A stretch of DNA of 35,703 nucleotides from Haplosporangium gracile (Eukaryota; Mortierellomycota; Mortierellomycetes; Mortierellales; Mortierellaceae). The notes under the pieces were generated by a model. It was given only the letters and a program-made list of their open reading frames with translations, was not told the DNA's origin and ran no database searches. Position 1 is the stretch's first letter. Every line of letters begins with the position of its first letter. The DNA is taken from NCBI GenBank assembly GCA_015499985.1, contig JAAAUF010000398.1, forward strand, positions 1 through 35,703, in the 5' to 3' direction. The translations under genes were made by a program, and so were the position numbers. Below are positions 11,158-23,120 of the stretch, one piece after another.

Positions 11158-12741
11158 TCAAAAGCGAACACTGAAATTTGTTGGGCGCACTTCCAAATTT
11201 GGCCTCGCTTCAAGCAAATCCGCCAATTCGTCACTGTGATTCCAGTCAGCAGGTTCAACAGGCACCTCCAGCAATGTCAGGCCGTCCATATTCCTCAAGA
11301 GCGAACACACTACCGTGGAGTTTACTGACCGTATCCCTGGCGATAGATACAGGCTCTTCAGACACTTCATGGGCTCCGTCGCCAAGAGGGCCACCCGGCC
11401 CCCGAAAATCCAGCACCCGTCAAAGCGCATCGACTCCAGGTGTCGGCCATACCGACCCACCAACTTCATGGTATCCAACAACGCGCACCACTTTTCAAAT
11501 CGAGGGCTCATCACCTCGGTGCAGCCTGGGTCCGCTTTTTCGGCATCGATACCCAATGTGAGATGACGCAAGATGGGGCAGTACTCCATTGCGGCAGGGT
11601 TGAACTCAAATACCGCCTTGTTCTTGAGTAAAAGACTGTGCAGCTTGGGAAGGTCTTTGGTCCAATGGATGTTCTCTGGAATATAAGGTGTCGCCCCGTC
11701 TTCTTGCAGTACGATCGCTAAAGTCTCTACGTTCGTCGAGCAAGCCTCCAGCAAGAATGTAAGGGACAGCATCAGGGGTATGCGCGCGCCTCCTATCTCC
11801 AGTGTCGACAACATTGGCATGGCAGTGCTAGGAGGTTGTTGCTGAACCCACGAAAATGTGGTATTGCTGACACCGTGGACGTAAAGCGTTTGAAGTTTGT
11901 TGCAGAATCCAAAGAAGATCGCTGGATCGAATCCCTTTGACATCATTGCTAGATTGAGTCGTAGATCGTTCAGATTGGCTATCGGTAAGCTTCCCCAGTC
12001 CACCTCCGCTTGCCACGACAACAGGTCCAAGCGACGAAGGCAGCTCCAGTGGGTGAGGTCAAGCGGTTTCACACGTTCCTCTGCCCTCAGCTCCCACGTC
12101 GGTATCGTCAAGGCCAGCTCTGACAGTTCGTATTGAGAGGTTGGTGTCATCGACTGCAGCTCTGCAAAAAAGCTATAAAGTTGCTTGGTTTCTGGGACGG
12201 CATGGTCGTCATAGATCTCGAGTCGCTGAAGTCGCGTAAAACGGGGCTGGGGTGTCTGGTGAATCAACTGATTCAGGTAATACATGGGCATGTATAGATG
12301 CGAGATGTATTCAGGCTTGTGGGTGGCAAAGGCGATTCGAATGAGATCGTATCGGTCAGTCCTGCGATCAGCCGGCGGGATGCGCCATTCCCTGGAGAGG
12401 TATTCAATGGCTTGATTGGTTTGGTGAGTATAGAGCTGGAGGTAGTCGATGATGGGTGTTGCGAATCTGCGGCTCTTGTATTGAACAGTATCGGAGATGA
12501 GGTACTGTTGATTGCAACAGCTCAAGAGGAGATATATAAGGTCGTAGAGTCGTTCCCGAAAGTCGTCTCCATCAATAAAGTTTCTAAGGCAAGTTTGTTT
12601 GAGGGTGTTGAAGGGGTTACGGTAGAGGAGGGTCGCGGTGAAGTGGAACCAGTGTTTGTTGATGAACAAGAGAGGGGTGATGGAAGCAAGTGGCAGGCAC
12701 TGAGCAATGTGTCTTTGACACAGGTCAGGGAGGGTGTCCAT
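11158..12741 (-). CDS. F-box/LRR-type protein (single exon, 527 aa)
   Basis: One uninterrupted ORF starting at a true ATG. The N-terminus (LPDLCQRHIAQCLPLASITPL, then INKHWFHFTATLLYRNPF) has the Leu-Pro start and Trp/Phe spacing of an F-box, which in the family binds Skp1 in SCF ubiquitin ligases. The rest is rich in irregular leucine-spaced units (for example LRRLDLLSW, LNDLRLNLAMM, LRHLTLGID, LKSLYLSPG) consistent with a solenoid LRR substrate receptor. The substrate cannot be inferred. Lack of introns contrasts with nearly every other gene here, which fits large, rapidly duplicating F-box families. Divergent from TIM8. Confidence 0.7.
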   Translation of the reverse strand: MDTLPDLCQRHIAQCLPLASITPLLFINKHWFHFTATLLYRNPFNTLKQTCLRNFIDGDDFRERLYDLIYLLLSCCNQQYLISDTVQYKSRRFATPIIDYLQLYTHQTNQAIEYLSREWRIPPADRRTDRYDLIRIAFATHKPEYISHLYMPMYYLNQLIHQTPQPRFTRLQRLEIYDDHAVPETKQLYSFFAELQSMTPTSQYELSELALTIPTWELRAEERVKPLDLTHWSCLRRLDLLSWQAEVDWGSLPIANLNDLRLNLAMMSKGFDPAIFFGFCNKLQTLYVHGVSNTTFSWVQQQPPSTAMPMLSTLEIGGARIPLMLSLTFLLEACSTNVETLAIVLQEDGATPYIPENIHWTKDLPKLHSLLLKNKAVFEFNPAAMEYCPILRHLTLGIDAEKADPGCTEVMSPRFEKWCALLDTMKLVGRYGRHLESMRFDGCWIFGGRVALLATEPMKCLKSLYLSPGIRSVNSTVVCSLLRNMDGLTLLEVPVEPADWNHSDELADLLEARPNLEVRPTNFSVRF

Positions 12742-13066
12742 GGGTGTTTTCTATGAGTGCAACGGGTAGTGAAAGAAAGAAGGGGCGTGCGAGGACGAAA
12801 GGCTTGAAAGGAGTGAAGTTGTTTGAGTGCGAAAAATTAGAGTTAGCTTGACTCAGGAATATGCAGCAAGGGAGCAAGGGTGGGAAGGAGAGAAGAGGAA
12901 GTCTTAAAAATCGCACGCGCTGTGCTTCCTTCCAGGTGACGAAGTGACTTTGAAAGCAGTCCCATAAACACCTTGAAGACAAAAAAGGGAACTTCCTTGC
13001 TCTCTACCTCTGCTTTCTCTTCACTCCAACTACTTCCGTCCTTCCACCCCATCACATCTAACAACC
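12742..13066. promoter_or_regulatory. Shared divergent promoter, F-box gene / TIM8
   Basis: 325 nt between start codons. The TIM8-proximal side is pyrimidine-rich (CTCTACCTCTGCTTTCTCTTC), with a clean CAACC before its ATG. Confidence 0.5.
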
Positions 13067-13898
13067 ATGGCCCAAAACTTTGATGAAGCTGCTCAACGTG
13101 AGCTCGCCAAATTCCTCGAGGCTGAGCAGGCCAAGGCTCGTCTCCAGCAGTCCATCCACACTTTCTGCGATCTCGCCTTCGACAAGTGTGTGACCAAGAT
13201 TGGTACGTTGATCTACTCCGTCGTCCGGCTCTCTCTCTGTCTCCGTCTGCGGCTTGGCAGCATAATATTGTTGTCACTTTTCCTCCGTTCTTCAAGGCGG
13301 CTATCAGGAAATACTACAAACAGGAAGCGAATCTTAACAAGGGCAGGCGGACAATACCCCCGGAGCACAATAATACCTGCAGCTCATCGTTGCCTACGAC
13401 TTAACAATGTCGCCGGAGAAAAAAAAAAAAGAGAGAGATTAGGCGCCATAATACTGTATTTCGGGCCAGAAGACTCTCTGCAGCAAAAGACCATTCGCAC
13501 TGACGGCAGCCACCAATTCGTATTTAACGGCGACGAAACCATCTGAAGAACGCAATTGCAGTGGATGTAGTATCTAAATCAAGCATGCTAACATGGCGCT
13601 TCTCCGTCTACTTTTGTTCTGTTTATTAGGCAACAAGCTCGATCGCTCAGAGGAGGCCTGCCTCGCCAACACTGTTGATCGGTATGGAAGAATACACATT
13701 TAACATGGATTTCTCTCTTCCTCTGGAATGCTTCTTTCGTTCCTCAGTGGCTCGCTCACGATTTACATTAACCAATCCTGCACATGATACTGATCTTCCA
13801 ATATTCTTCAATCGACTCATTATTGTCAACCTAATAGTTTCCTCGACACCAGCTTGTTCATTGTCAGACGCTTGGAGGAGACTAAGGGATCTATGTAA
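13067..13898 (+). CDS. TIM8: Mitochondrial intermembrane-space chaperone TIM8, altered cysteine pattern
   Basis: Three exons (13067-13202, 13630-13681, 13838-13898) join to 82 aa, the usual size of small Tim proteins. FLEAEQAKARLQQSIHTF, NKLDRSEEACLAN and RFLDTSLFIVRRLEETKGSM are typical of TIM8, which with TIM13 chaperones membrane-protein precursors to TIM22 in the intermembrane space. The family carries twin CX3C motifs giving two disulfides (C1-C4, C2-C3). Here the first motif reads A37-FDK-C41 and the second C56-LAN-T60: C2 and C3 stay while C1 and C4 are both gone, and an extra Cys34 lies three residues before position 37. Intron 1 is long (427 nt). The reading frame is intact. Confidence 0.9.
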
Positions 13899-14496
13899 AT
13901 AATAAACAGGATCTGCTCCCGCCACATTAGACCATCTTTTCCCCCTCTTTTTCATCTTTCGGCCTTCTTTCTGCCAACAGTCTGAGGGTCTTGTAATTTT
14001 CCTGTCGCGCCGAAAAGCAAAGAATACATTTTTACACTTTTTTCAGACATCTCCCTCATCGTACCTTGTGCAACAACACATTTCCTTTTCCTGCATGAAT
14101 GATCATGGTATTTCTGTCAGTTTTTTTTTTCTTTAGCAAGGAAAGACTTAAGAAGAGTCCAAAGTAGTTGAGGGATGGCATATACTGCTGTGCTGAGCTG
14201 AACATGAAGGTCAAGAGCCAAGGATGACAAGAGTCAGAAATATGCACGAGTGGCTGTATGATAGTTTGAAGGACACAGGGAGGCACAAAGTTCCGCAGAA
14301 GATATGGCTGGAGTCAACCTCCCTCTTCGGGATATTTAAGCGAGTTGGCGTGAGAGCACTCGTTCGTTCTTTTTCCTTCTTTTTTCCTGTCTTACCCTCA
14401 CCTTCCCGCACGCCTCGCACTCTACTTTAAGCACCTTTTACTCGACCTTACCGCAATCTCTCAGTTCTCATCAGCACTACAACAACACTACGACAC
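13899..14496. other. Intergenic spacer TIM8 to LRRC40
   Basis: About 600 nt holding the TIM8 3' end (AATAATAAA just after the stop) and the LRRC40 promoter, which becomes CT-rich (about 14360-14425). I see no gene. Confidence 0.45.
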
Positions 14497-17030
14497 ATGT
14501 CACGACCATCAGTCCGCGAGACCATCGCTGCTGCCAGGGCCAAGATGGCTCAGGAGCAGGCAAAGTCAAAGTCGATTCGAGGAGGAGCCGCCGACGAGCG
14601 CGAGGCATTCATTGGATCGGGCATTCCTGGAGTCCGCAAGACTGTCCCTCCCCCCAGACGCCAAACCGACGTGGAGATTCTAGGACACGCACAAAAATCC
14701 ATCAAGAGCTTGATCGCTAATGCCAAAGGCACAGGTACATCACCCTCTTTCCCTTTTTTTCTAAAGTTTCCTTGGTCGCTTTCTGTCAAGGACCAACGAC
14801 AAGGACCAGCGACAAGGAAAAAGTACGGAGAGCCACGCTTTTTTTCTTACAGCTCATTTGATTTTTTCTCTCCTCCTTTTTCATGTTGTGTCGCACGGGG
14901 TACGACGACGATAACGACTTGTAGGTATTATGAACCTTTCGAGCCGAGAGTTGACGGAGATCCCGCTGGAGATCTGGAACATGTACCATGTTGACCCTGA
15001 CAAGGTCGTCGTGGACTTCAACTCCACCGCAACTGCATGGTATGATGCCGTCGAGTTGACGCGTCTTATTGCGTCCGACAACAAAATTACTCACATCGAC
15101 GCCAGGATTCAAGAGTTTGGCGCGTTGGTCGCTGTTGATGTAAGTTGATTAGATAGAGGATTCCTTTTGGAGGAATTGGTATTACGACCGTTTAGGCCTT
15201 TCATCAACAAAGAAATTATTCAGTGGTCTGATAATCTCATCTTCACTTTGTAAACATGTAGCTTCGTGCCAACCAATTGACAAACTTGCCTGAGGAATTC
15301 AGCAACTTGCAGCGACTTTCTCAGCTCAACATCTCGGCAAACAAGTTTACAGAACTCCCACCCGTTTTATTCACACTCACGACCTTGGTGGACTTACAGT
15401 TGGGCGGAAACCAAATCTCGGGAACCCTGGACCCAGCCATCGCCAACTTGATCAGACTCGAGGTTCTCGACCTGTCCAACAATCAATTGACAGAAATCCC
15501 TCAGGAACTCACCCACCTTAAGGCAGTCCGCAAGTTGAACTTGTCCAAGAATAAGCTGGAGCGGTTCCCTGTCAGCATCTTGGCCAACATGCCCAAGCTC
15601 ATGGAGCTCGAGATTGCCGACAACAAACTTGGATGTCTCTTTAGCGGGATCAAAGAATTGACAACAACAGAGGATGGAGTACAAGGCCTGGAACTGCCTG
15701 TCCTGGTTCGTTTGGATGCCAGGAACTCGGGACTTCAGAGGATTACGGATATCGACGGAGTGGATGACTCTGCCAAACCCAAGATTGCATTCTTGGCCCT
15801 CAAGGAGCTTCTTTTGTCGCACAACCTGCTGAGCAACCTGGAGAATTTGCTCTATGTTGCCCCTCAGCTGCACTACCTAGACCTCCGATCGAACTGCTTC
15901 ACGGATCTCCCAGTTGGTGTGCTGGAATTGTCTTCTCTTCGCCAGTTTGATATGGCCAGCAATAGGTTGGAGTGGATACCTAGTGAACTTGGATCTATGT
16001 ACGACTTGACTAACTTTCTCTGGGAGGGTAACCCTATCAAGAACATCCCCCGTACCTGCACCAACACCGAAGCTCTTATGAAGCTGTTGCGACAGCGTCT
16101 AACGGACGGTCCCTCTCATGGTATGTCAAAAGGATGTGAAGCATGCGCATATTTCAATATAAGATGGCGTAGTATTCTAACCGTACTCCCTTTGCCGTCT
16201 TACTAGCTGATGCTGTTCGTATGGAGGCACTCTCTGTCAACTCTTCTGTGCCCAGCAGTCTAGTTGCTTCCTCAAGCCCTTTCCACCGCTCACCACCATC
16301 TTCACAGAGCGGATCTCTCGCGTCTCGTGGAGGTTCAGCTTCTGCTCGCAACAATGCCGCCAACGATACGCCTACCCCTGTTGCTGCGTCCCCCAGAAAG
16401 GTCTCCAAGAACCTGACTCTTTCCAAGAAAGCACTCAAGGAGCTTACCAAGGAAGAAATCGAGGAGGCATGCCAGGACCCCCAAATTGCATTGTTGGACT
16501 TTAACGCCCTGACCGTCTTCCCAGCAATCCTCCAGCAGACTGTTGGCTCGACTCTGACCCAGATTACGATTCATCACAACAAGATCTCGAAATTCCCCTT
16601 CACGTTTTCCTTCCCTCTACTGCTGACGCTGGACATCTCCGACAATGCGCTGACGAGCCTGGGAACTGTCGATGCCGGATCGATGGAACAGATTGGTCAG
16701 GACAACTTCCCGTGTCTGAACGAACTCAATCTGTCAAGCAACCAGGTCAAGGAGGTTCCACTTTGGCTGCCCAAGGCCTTCCCTAAGCTCAGGACGTTGA
16801 GCATGGCTCGAAACAAGATTGCGACTATTGATCCCAAGTCCTTTGAAGGGCTGACAGTCCTAGATCTGTCTGGCAATGATATTGCGACTTTGCCTCCCTT
16901 GTTAGGTAACATTCGGTCGATCAAGAGTCTGTCGCTTGATGGAAACCTATTCCGTGTGCCACGGAGGCAGATTATGGAACAGGGCACCGAGGCTGTGATG
17001 GAATACCTCCGTGGACGCATCCCTGCTTAA
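14497..17030 (+). CDS. LRRC40: Leucine-rich repeat protein, LRRC40 homologue
   Basis: Exons 14497-14734, 14925-15139, 15262-16120 and 16207-17030 join in phase to 711 aa. After a basic N-terminus come serial LxxLxLxxNxL repeats (LSQLNISANKFTELP, LEVLDLSNNQLTEIP, VRKLNLSKNKLERFP), a Ser/Pro/Ala linker of ~90 residues in exon 4, and a second LRR block ending LSLDGNLFRVPRRQIMEQG and then EYLRGRIPA. The start of the first block (GIMNLSSRELTEIP) and this C-terminal signature are diagnostic of LRRC40. The human protein is ~600 aa; the extra length is mostly the linker. The family has no firmly established function; the repeats imply protein binding. Exon 1 uses a GTACAT donor. Confidence 0.87.
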
Positions 17031-17335
17031 AACATGGCGAAGAAGAGACTTTCGGATATCGCATTGGATGAGCGCTAGTCTTTAAAAGTTTTGATAACCC
17101 ATCGTTGCACACCACACACAAAAGTACACATAACTGCAAGAGGAAAAAACAGACACTTGCGACAGCATTAAGTATTATTGATATTGTTTTTTCTGTAGTG
17201 CTGAAACTTTTTTGTGTTTGTCAAAACGAGAATTAGGCGGTTATGAAGATAGTGAAAGCAAAAAAAAAAAAAAATAGGAAGTGAAAGAGTAGGGAGGTGA
17301 AAAAAGGAGGATTATAAAAAGAAAAAAGAACAGAA
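17031..17335. other. Convergent 3' spacer LRRC40 / TMEM94
   Basis: 305 nt of A/T-rich sequence with an A15 run near 17260. Likely holds the poly(A) sites of both genes; no gene seen. Confidence 0.4.
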
Positions 17336-20300
17336 TTACAGCGGGGAATGCATGCCGAGTTTGGTGTTGAACTCCAGTTTGGCCAACTTTTGAGCACGAA
17401 TACACTCTTTCAGATCGCGAGCCTTGACAATCTCCTGGATCGGCATGAACAGGATCGGCCAGAGGAACGAGATCACAAACAGCCACCAGGGGACATCCTT
17501 CACCTTGTGTGGACCTCTGAAAAGCGACACTGCACAGAACACAAACTGAAGCGCTAGGCTAAGTTAATGTAGGTACCGAGGTAAGGTGAGGTCAATGTTA
17601 GTGTATGTTGCCTGCGAAAGATCTCACTTCAGAGGTCAAAAAGCATCACACGAACTGCGCTTACCAAACGATGCAGGCGCCGATCCAGGTACGGTTCTTC
17701 CAGGGCTTGAATGAGCGTAGGGAAAGGGCACGGCTCATGAACGTGCTGGACATCCAGACCATGTACCAGACCCAAATGATCATGGTATAGTTCTGGGCAT
17801 ACAACAGTGCCCATTGCTCGCTCTCCGACCACTGCAGCCAAGGCGACCCGTTCCCAAAACTATTGAACAAGAAATGATAACCTTCTTGGCCGTCATAAAT
17901 ACGCAGCGAGCTGTTGGAGGAGTTGCTATTAGATGCCTTCTTCGTGTAGCTAAAGTTTCATAGGTAAACCGAAAAAAAGAAACTATCAAAGATGGCGAAA
18001 AGGTAATAAACTTACTAGAGGAAAACAAAGACACACATTCCGATGGGAAGAATAAACCGTGCAAGGAAGTAAAAGATGAAGCGTGGGAGATCGCGAAGTG
18101 GCGACATGTTCTTGCCTAGAAAAGCCACGATGGTAGAAATTGGTGGCAAATTTTAGCTTTTTTCCTTTAGCTGAAATTAAACCCACACATCAACCGGCGA
18201 GGACACAACACACGAACGAAAACACCTACTGGGCATCATGGTCATGGTATCTGGCTCGTGGGGTGAGAAAAAGTAAGAGAGAATCAAGAGAGGAACAATG
18301 ACCCACATAACCCAAAGAATCTGGTATCCAGTCATGGCTGGTGGCAACAGAAAGCAGTAAGAGATCAGAAGCAGTAAAGACACGGACATGAAAGAAGCAA
18401 TCATGAACACCACACCCTAGCATATCGAAGACACATGAAATATGAACTAGTGTTAGAACTCGATCCGCCCGGTTCTAAATGAATCTGCATCATCATCTCA
18501 GAATGAAAGGCAATGACAACTTACCTGACGTTGTGAGTTCAAGAGTCGACGAGCTTCACGGACGACCTGGGTCAATGCATACAGACTCGTTTCGCTGTGC
18601 ATGGTGAGACCACATGGCAAACTGTTGATTTTGGCGCCAAGCGAGAAGGCCGAGCGCGACTCTGGGCTCGAGTTCATCTTAATCGGCTCCATGCCTACAC
18701 TAATATCCGCCTGAGTAATTTGCGCATGAAAAGAAACACATTGCGGTGTTAGTTTCGTCTTTCAATTAAGTGTTAAGTGCTGCTCTTGTGTTCACATAAT
18801 AAATCATCGGCTGAAGATATCCTACTTTGGCAAAGGCGGCGGTGTTATTGATGTTGAGTGAGCTTCCGATGCAGCAGACGACTTCGCCATAGTCCTGGAA
18901 GATCTTGATCATTTCCGTTGCTGCCTCGGGACCACATTCCGCAAATAGAGAAACGTGCAGCGGAATATCATCCACGGCCTCAAGATGGGGGCGGATGTTT
19001 TCAATTCCTCGTGGCAGTTGAGCTTTGATATCATACGACTCCAAATACCCTGTGCTAGCGCCAAAGGGATCCGATGCCGATGACAAGAGAATACAACTAT
19101 TCCAGTCCGTCTCCAAACCCAGGCGATCTGCAAATGCTTTGCTCTCCCGCTCACTCGCAGGTGAAAAGTAGACGAACCGGATTCCTGCCAGTCCCAAATC
19201 CTCGATGAAATCGCACACGTTCTGTTGACACAAAATTAGAAGACAGTTAGTGTCTTTGTTGGATGAAGAGAGTAAACGACAGCATGGAGCGCGAACAGCA
19301 TACCGTTTTGGGCTGGTGAGCAAGTGTGGTCATTCCAAGGAAGATCTGACCTTGGATCGCCTCTTCAATAAACTCTTGAGAATCGACCGGCGGCGCAAGG
19401 TCAAAATATCCCTCTGCTCCCTCATCCTCATTTTCAGCCTGCGCCAAGTCCATCTCCCGCAGCTTTCGCCACCTCTGCAATGGTCCTGTGTCGATCTTGA
19501 CTGCGCTCACGCCTTGATCCTCAACCGATGCTCCATATTGCTCTTCATCCTCGTCATCGCTATCGCCACCGATGTGGATTATAATGTTGACTGGATCAGG
19601 CAAGCTACTCATATCCATCATGCGGCCCTGACCTGACCGCTGCATGCTCACAGGGATGGGATCTTCCTCAATTTCATCATGTTCATGACTCGAAAGGTGC
19701 CCGCTGTCAGACGATTGTGGGTCGACTTTGTTGTCCTCTGTTTCAGGCAACACTCGTATGGGCAATGTGATGAATCCGTTTGCAGAAGAGTTAAAGTCCA
19801 ATGGTTCAGGACCCTTTTCAATCGCCAGGGGTCGGTAAGCGTAGGCGACGCACTGCAAATCATTGACAACCGCCGTCTGATAGAAATCCGAGATCTTTTT
19901 CAGCATCTAAAATGCGCAAAAAGTGGCAAGGGTGCGTTAAATATTTCATCCGCACATACGAGCTAACTCCCGTGATCAAGAAAGTACACGAGGAGCTTAC
20001 AGAGTCGTTGAGATCCTGAAGCCCGGTGCCATCCCAGTACTCTGTGCAGCACTCCACGACACACTCGACATGACCATCCGTCAAAACCATGTAACCGTCG
20101 CCGGCACGCTCATGGTAGATTGTGCTGAGCATTGTCGGGATCTCGAATGTTGTCAGCTTGCCAAAGGTCATTGGCGGCATAGGGACGTAGGGGTGATAGC
20201 ACAAAATCTCCTTTTGAAGGGTGAACGGCCGGAGTGCCTCACTGGTGAACCCGATCTCCTTTCCCAACCGACACAGACATGTCTGCTGAGCCGCCCTTGT

Positions 20301-22685
20301 CTTGCAGTGGTAGTGGAGAGTGTTGCATTTTCGGTGAGATTCCCGTCGTCGGACTGCCGAGAGCGTGCCGCAGTTGGTGTTGAGAAGCTGGTTCAGTCCG
20401 ATGGGTTTGAGTGACTGAATATAACTCTCCCAATCCTTGTCCTCGAACCGGAGACCATTTGGTGATAGATCATCCTCCAGAACATCCAGCACAACTGTAT
20501 CCTCGTCCTCGGTTGCCACCAAAAGCTGCTCAACCGCCGGGAAAGCCGTGGCAATGGTTCCCTCCTTGTCAATACTGCAGATAACAGTAATTCCACCCAA
20601 ACTCTCAACTAGGTTGGTGCTCCGTGTCAAGCCATCGTCAAAGTCCTGTCCACTATTGCCCCATCGCGTCAACAGTCGCCAAAACCGCTTCCAGACCTCC
20701 GTTCGTGCAATGTCGACGTTTTTGGTGGGTGGTGGCGCTTCAACATCAAACTCGTCGACATCCTTCTCATCCTCGTACTCAGTCTTGGAGATCTGAAGGG
20801 TGTTGAACAGCACTAGGATGGTCGCATTGGTGAATGCCTTAGAGATCTGCAGTAGTGTTGGCAGCGAGAGTGGTAAAAGAGGCAGAACGGCGTAGATGGG
20901 TAGTGCGAGTAATTGCTCAGGTCCTTGAGCGGGGTGATGCAATTGTAGAACCTCCTTGAGAACGTAGCGTAAAAGGTTGATCGCAAGTGCGAGGAGAGCG
21001 ATCGCCATGACGACCTTGAAAAAGATTATCCTGGAGATGACAAGGAGCTGCTTCTGAATCAAACTGTTGGGTCGAGGTGTTGGATCTAATGCAGTATGCA
21101 GAATCTGCTCCAGCGGTGTCTCCAGGACTTCAAATGTGTATCGTCCCTGAACTTCGTGATGACGCCTCTGCCACTTCTCCGAGGGTGGTGTCCCGAATAG
21201 TGATGGCTGAAAGATTTCTCTCCGACTGAGAAAAAACTCCCTAGTGGGAGCAGATTTACGAGAGTGGGAATGGTGACGATGATGATGGTGGTGGTATGGG
21301 TGTAGTGTCTGACTGGTGCTTTCGATCCCGTGTTTGGACAAAGTGCAGAGGACGTTGCAAGGAGCCGCATCGCCAAAGATCATCTCGATCAAGTCGCCTT
21401 TGACAATCAAATTACTCGGCAACGTCCTGATGATGCCGGAACGGATGACCTTGACAGTGCTGACTGACGGGATCGACGGGATTTTAAGCTCCTATTCAAT
21501 ATTTGCAGACATAGTCCCAATGGGTCAACTATCGATTCGTTTGAATACGGGTGATAGGCAAGTGGCAAAGTGTCCTGTGATCATTACCTGTCCTGGCTGC
21601 ACTCTTATGGTTTCCAATTCTAATATCACACCTCGAACACGATCTTTGACCTCCCGACCACGGAGTTGAAGGTCGCGCCTGTGGATGAATGCATTCCAGA
21701 TAAAGATGGCGGCAAGGATGGCGATCTCGACTATGGTCCCTGTGAGTCGAAACTGGCGTGGCGATGCGTTGAGGATACCGTAGATATAAAAAATGAGCAG
21801 GCCGAGAATGGTGATAATGGAGGTAATTGAAGGGACTGAGGTAATATACTTGACAAAGTCTAGATGGATAATACAATAAGACAGGGGAAATGTGGTGCAG
21901 ATTGGTCAGAAACTTGTGCCTGAAAAATAAGCAACAAGTCGCACAGACCATGAAAGAAGGGAAAGAGGAAAACTAGATCTTTCCCGGGATACAAAAACAT
22001 CAATTTGTTGCGTTCTTACGTTGCATGTTCGTTGCCGGTGTATGGTACTGGTCAAGGACTTCGATGGCCACATCGATAAGTTTCCTATTGGGTGAATAAA
22101 TGGCCATACAATTAAGAATAAATCCTCTCTGGCTGTTAACAGACCAATTCATCCTGTGGTTCTCTTTCTCTCTGAAAAAGAGGAGGCAAGAACGAACGAC
22201 GCACAGTAACAACAAGGTCCATACGTGATAGCCTCGTCCGTGGTCAGTCCAGCTAACGAGCCGTTTGGCTCGTTCATTGCGACCGCAATCTCCTGCACGC
22301 CACGCTCTAGATCATCGTCCTCAGAGGGGCGGGGCAGCTGTTCAGAGTCACGGTTGGCAAGGTCGTCAAAAATAATAGGCTCGTTCGAGTCCTGGGTCTT
22401 GCCCCTACGCTTGATACTGGAGTTGTGGTGAGAGGTCGGAGTGGTGGCAGACTCTGTCAGGGTCACCTCTAGGGCGAGACCCGCTGTAGGGGTAGTGGTC
22501 GACTCTCTTGAGGATGAGATTGTTGTTGCATGGAGTCGAGAGAGAGGAATGGAGTCGAGTGAGGAGGAGGAGACATCGCTTGTTGTTAAAAGGGGAGGAG
22601 GAGGGGTGAGGGAGGTAGGGTCGTTGAGGTGTTCGATCGAGCGGTGCTCTTGTGGAGGAGGGGTTTGCTGTAGCTGTGAGTTCAT
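17336..22685 (-). CDS. TMEM94: TMEM94 homologue: P-type-ATPase-like ER membrane protein
   Basis: Eleven exons (22685-22225, 22084-22020, 21859-21588, 21491-20001, 19906-19304, 19221-18826, 18710-18525, 18416-18230, 18115-18016, 17949-17665, 17558-17336) keep phase and give ~1422 aa. Human TMEM94 has ~1350; it has been reported as an ER Mg2+ uptake ATPase (ERMA). Diagnostic strings: VLETPLEQIL, IQSLKPIGLNQLLNTNCG, IQGQIFLGMTTLAHQ, AGIRFVYFS, LPRGIENIRPHLEAVDDIPL, IKIFQDYGEVVCCIGSS, and the C-terminus FNTKLGMHSPL. Membrane segments occur early (exon 3, exon 4) and in exons 8-11. The phosphorylation site reads DKEGT (Asp ~574) in place of DKTGT, and the hinge GDGxND is GSSLNINN. A His cluster lies at ~331-342. 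Residues 1-150 are disordered. The intron 1 acceptor could instead be at 22172, adding 29 codons in frame. Exons 9 and 11 depend on chosen acceptors. Confidence 0.9.
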
Positions 22686-23120
22686 CTCAGCATGCACTCT
22701 TTTTCCATTTGCCGGACGAGTGTGATGTTGTCGTTGTTGTTGAGTGTGTGCGGTGACCGAATGGAGAGGGAGAAGGAAGAAGTGGGTTGAGGAGAGGGAT
22801 GAAAAGGGCAGGACAACCAGCGAAGGAAAAAATGATATGAAAAAAAGAAGCTCACATTCAAAATTAAAAAAAAAGAAATGACGACTGAATTAAGACATGC
22901 AGCCTGTCAGAGTAGGAAGTAGTCAGGAGTTAAGGGCCAGGGAGATTGTGTCCCATGCACATCAGCATCCAGAGGAGAGAGCCTGAGAGAAAGCAGTCAA
23001 CCTCAGCCTTGGCTGTGTCCGTTCTCTCGCCCATTCGCTCTCCCTCTTCTACTCCTTCTCCTTTTCTCTCTTTCTTTCTTTCACGCTGTCTCCTTCCATT
23101 CAAACGCCACCATCCCGACA
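22686..23120. promoter_or_regulatory. Shared divergent promoter, TMEM94 / BRE
   Basis: 435 nt between start codons, with A/T-rich centre and strong CT tracts on the BRE side (about 23010-23100: CTCTCGCC, CTTTCTTTCTTTC). Likely serves both genes. Confidence 0.5.

Noticed and set aside
22686..22697. Upstream extension of TMEM94 to 22697
   Set aside because: The extended codon is GTG; the in-frame ATG is at 22683-22685.
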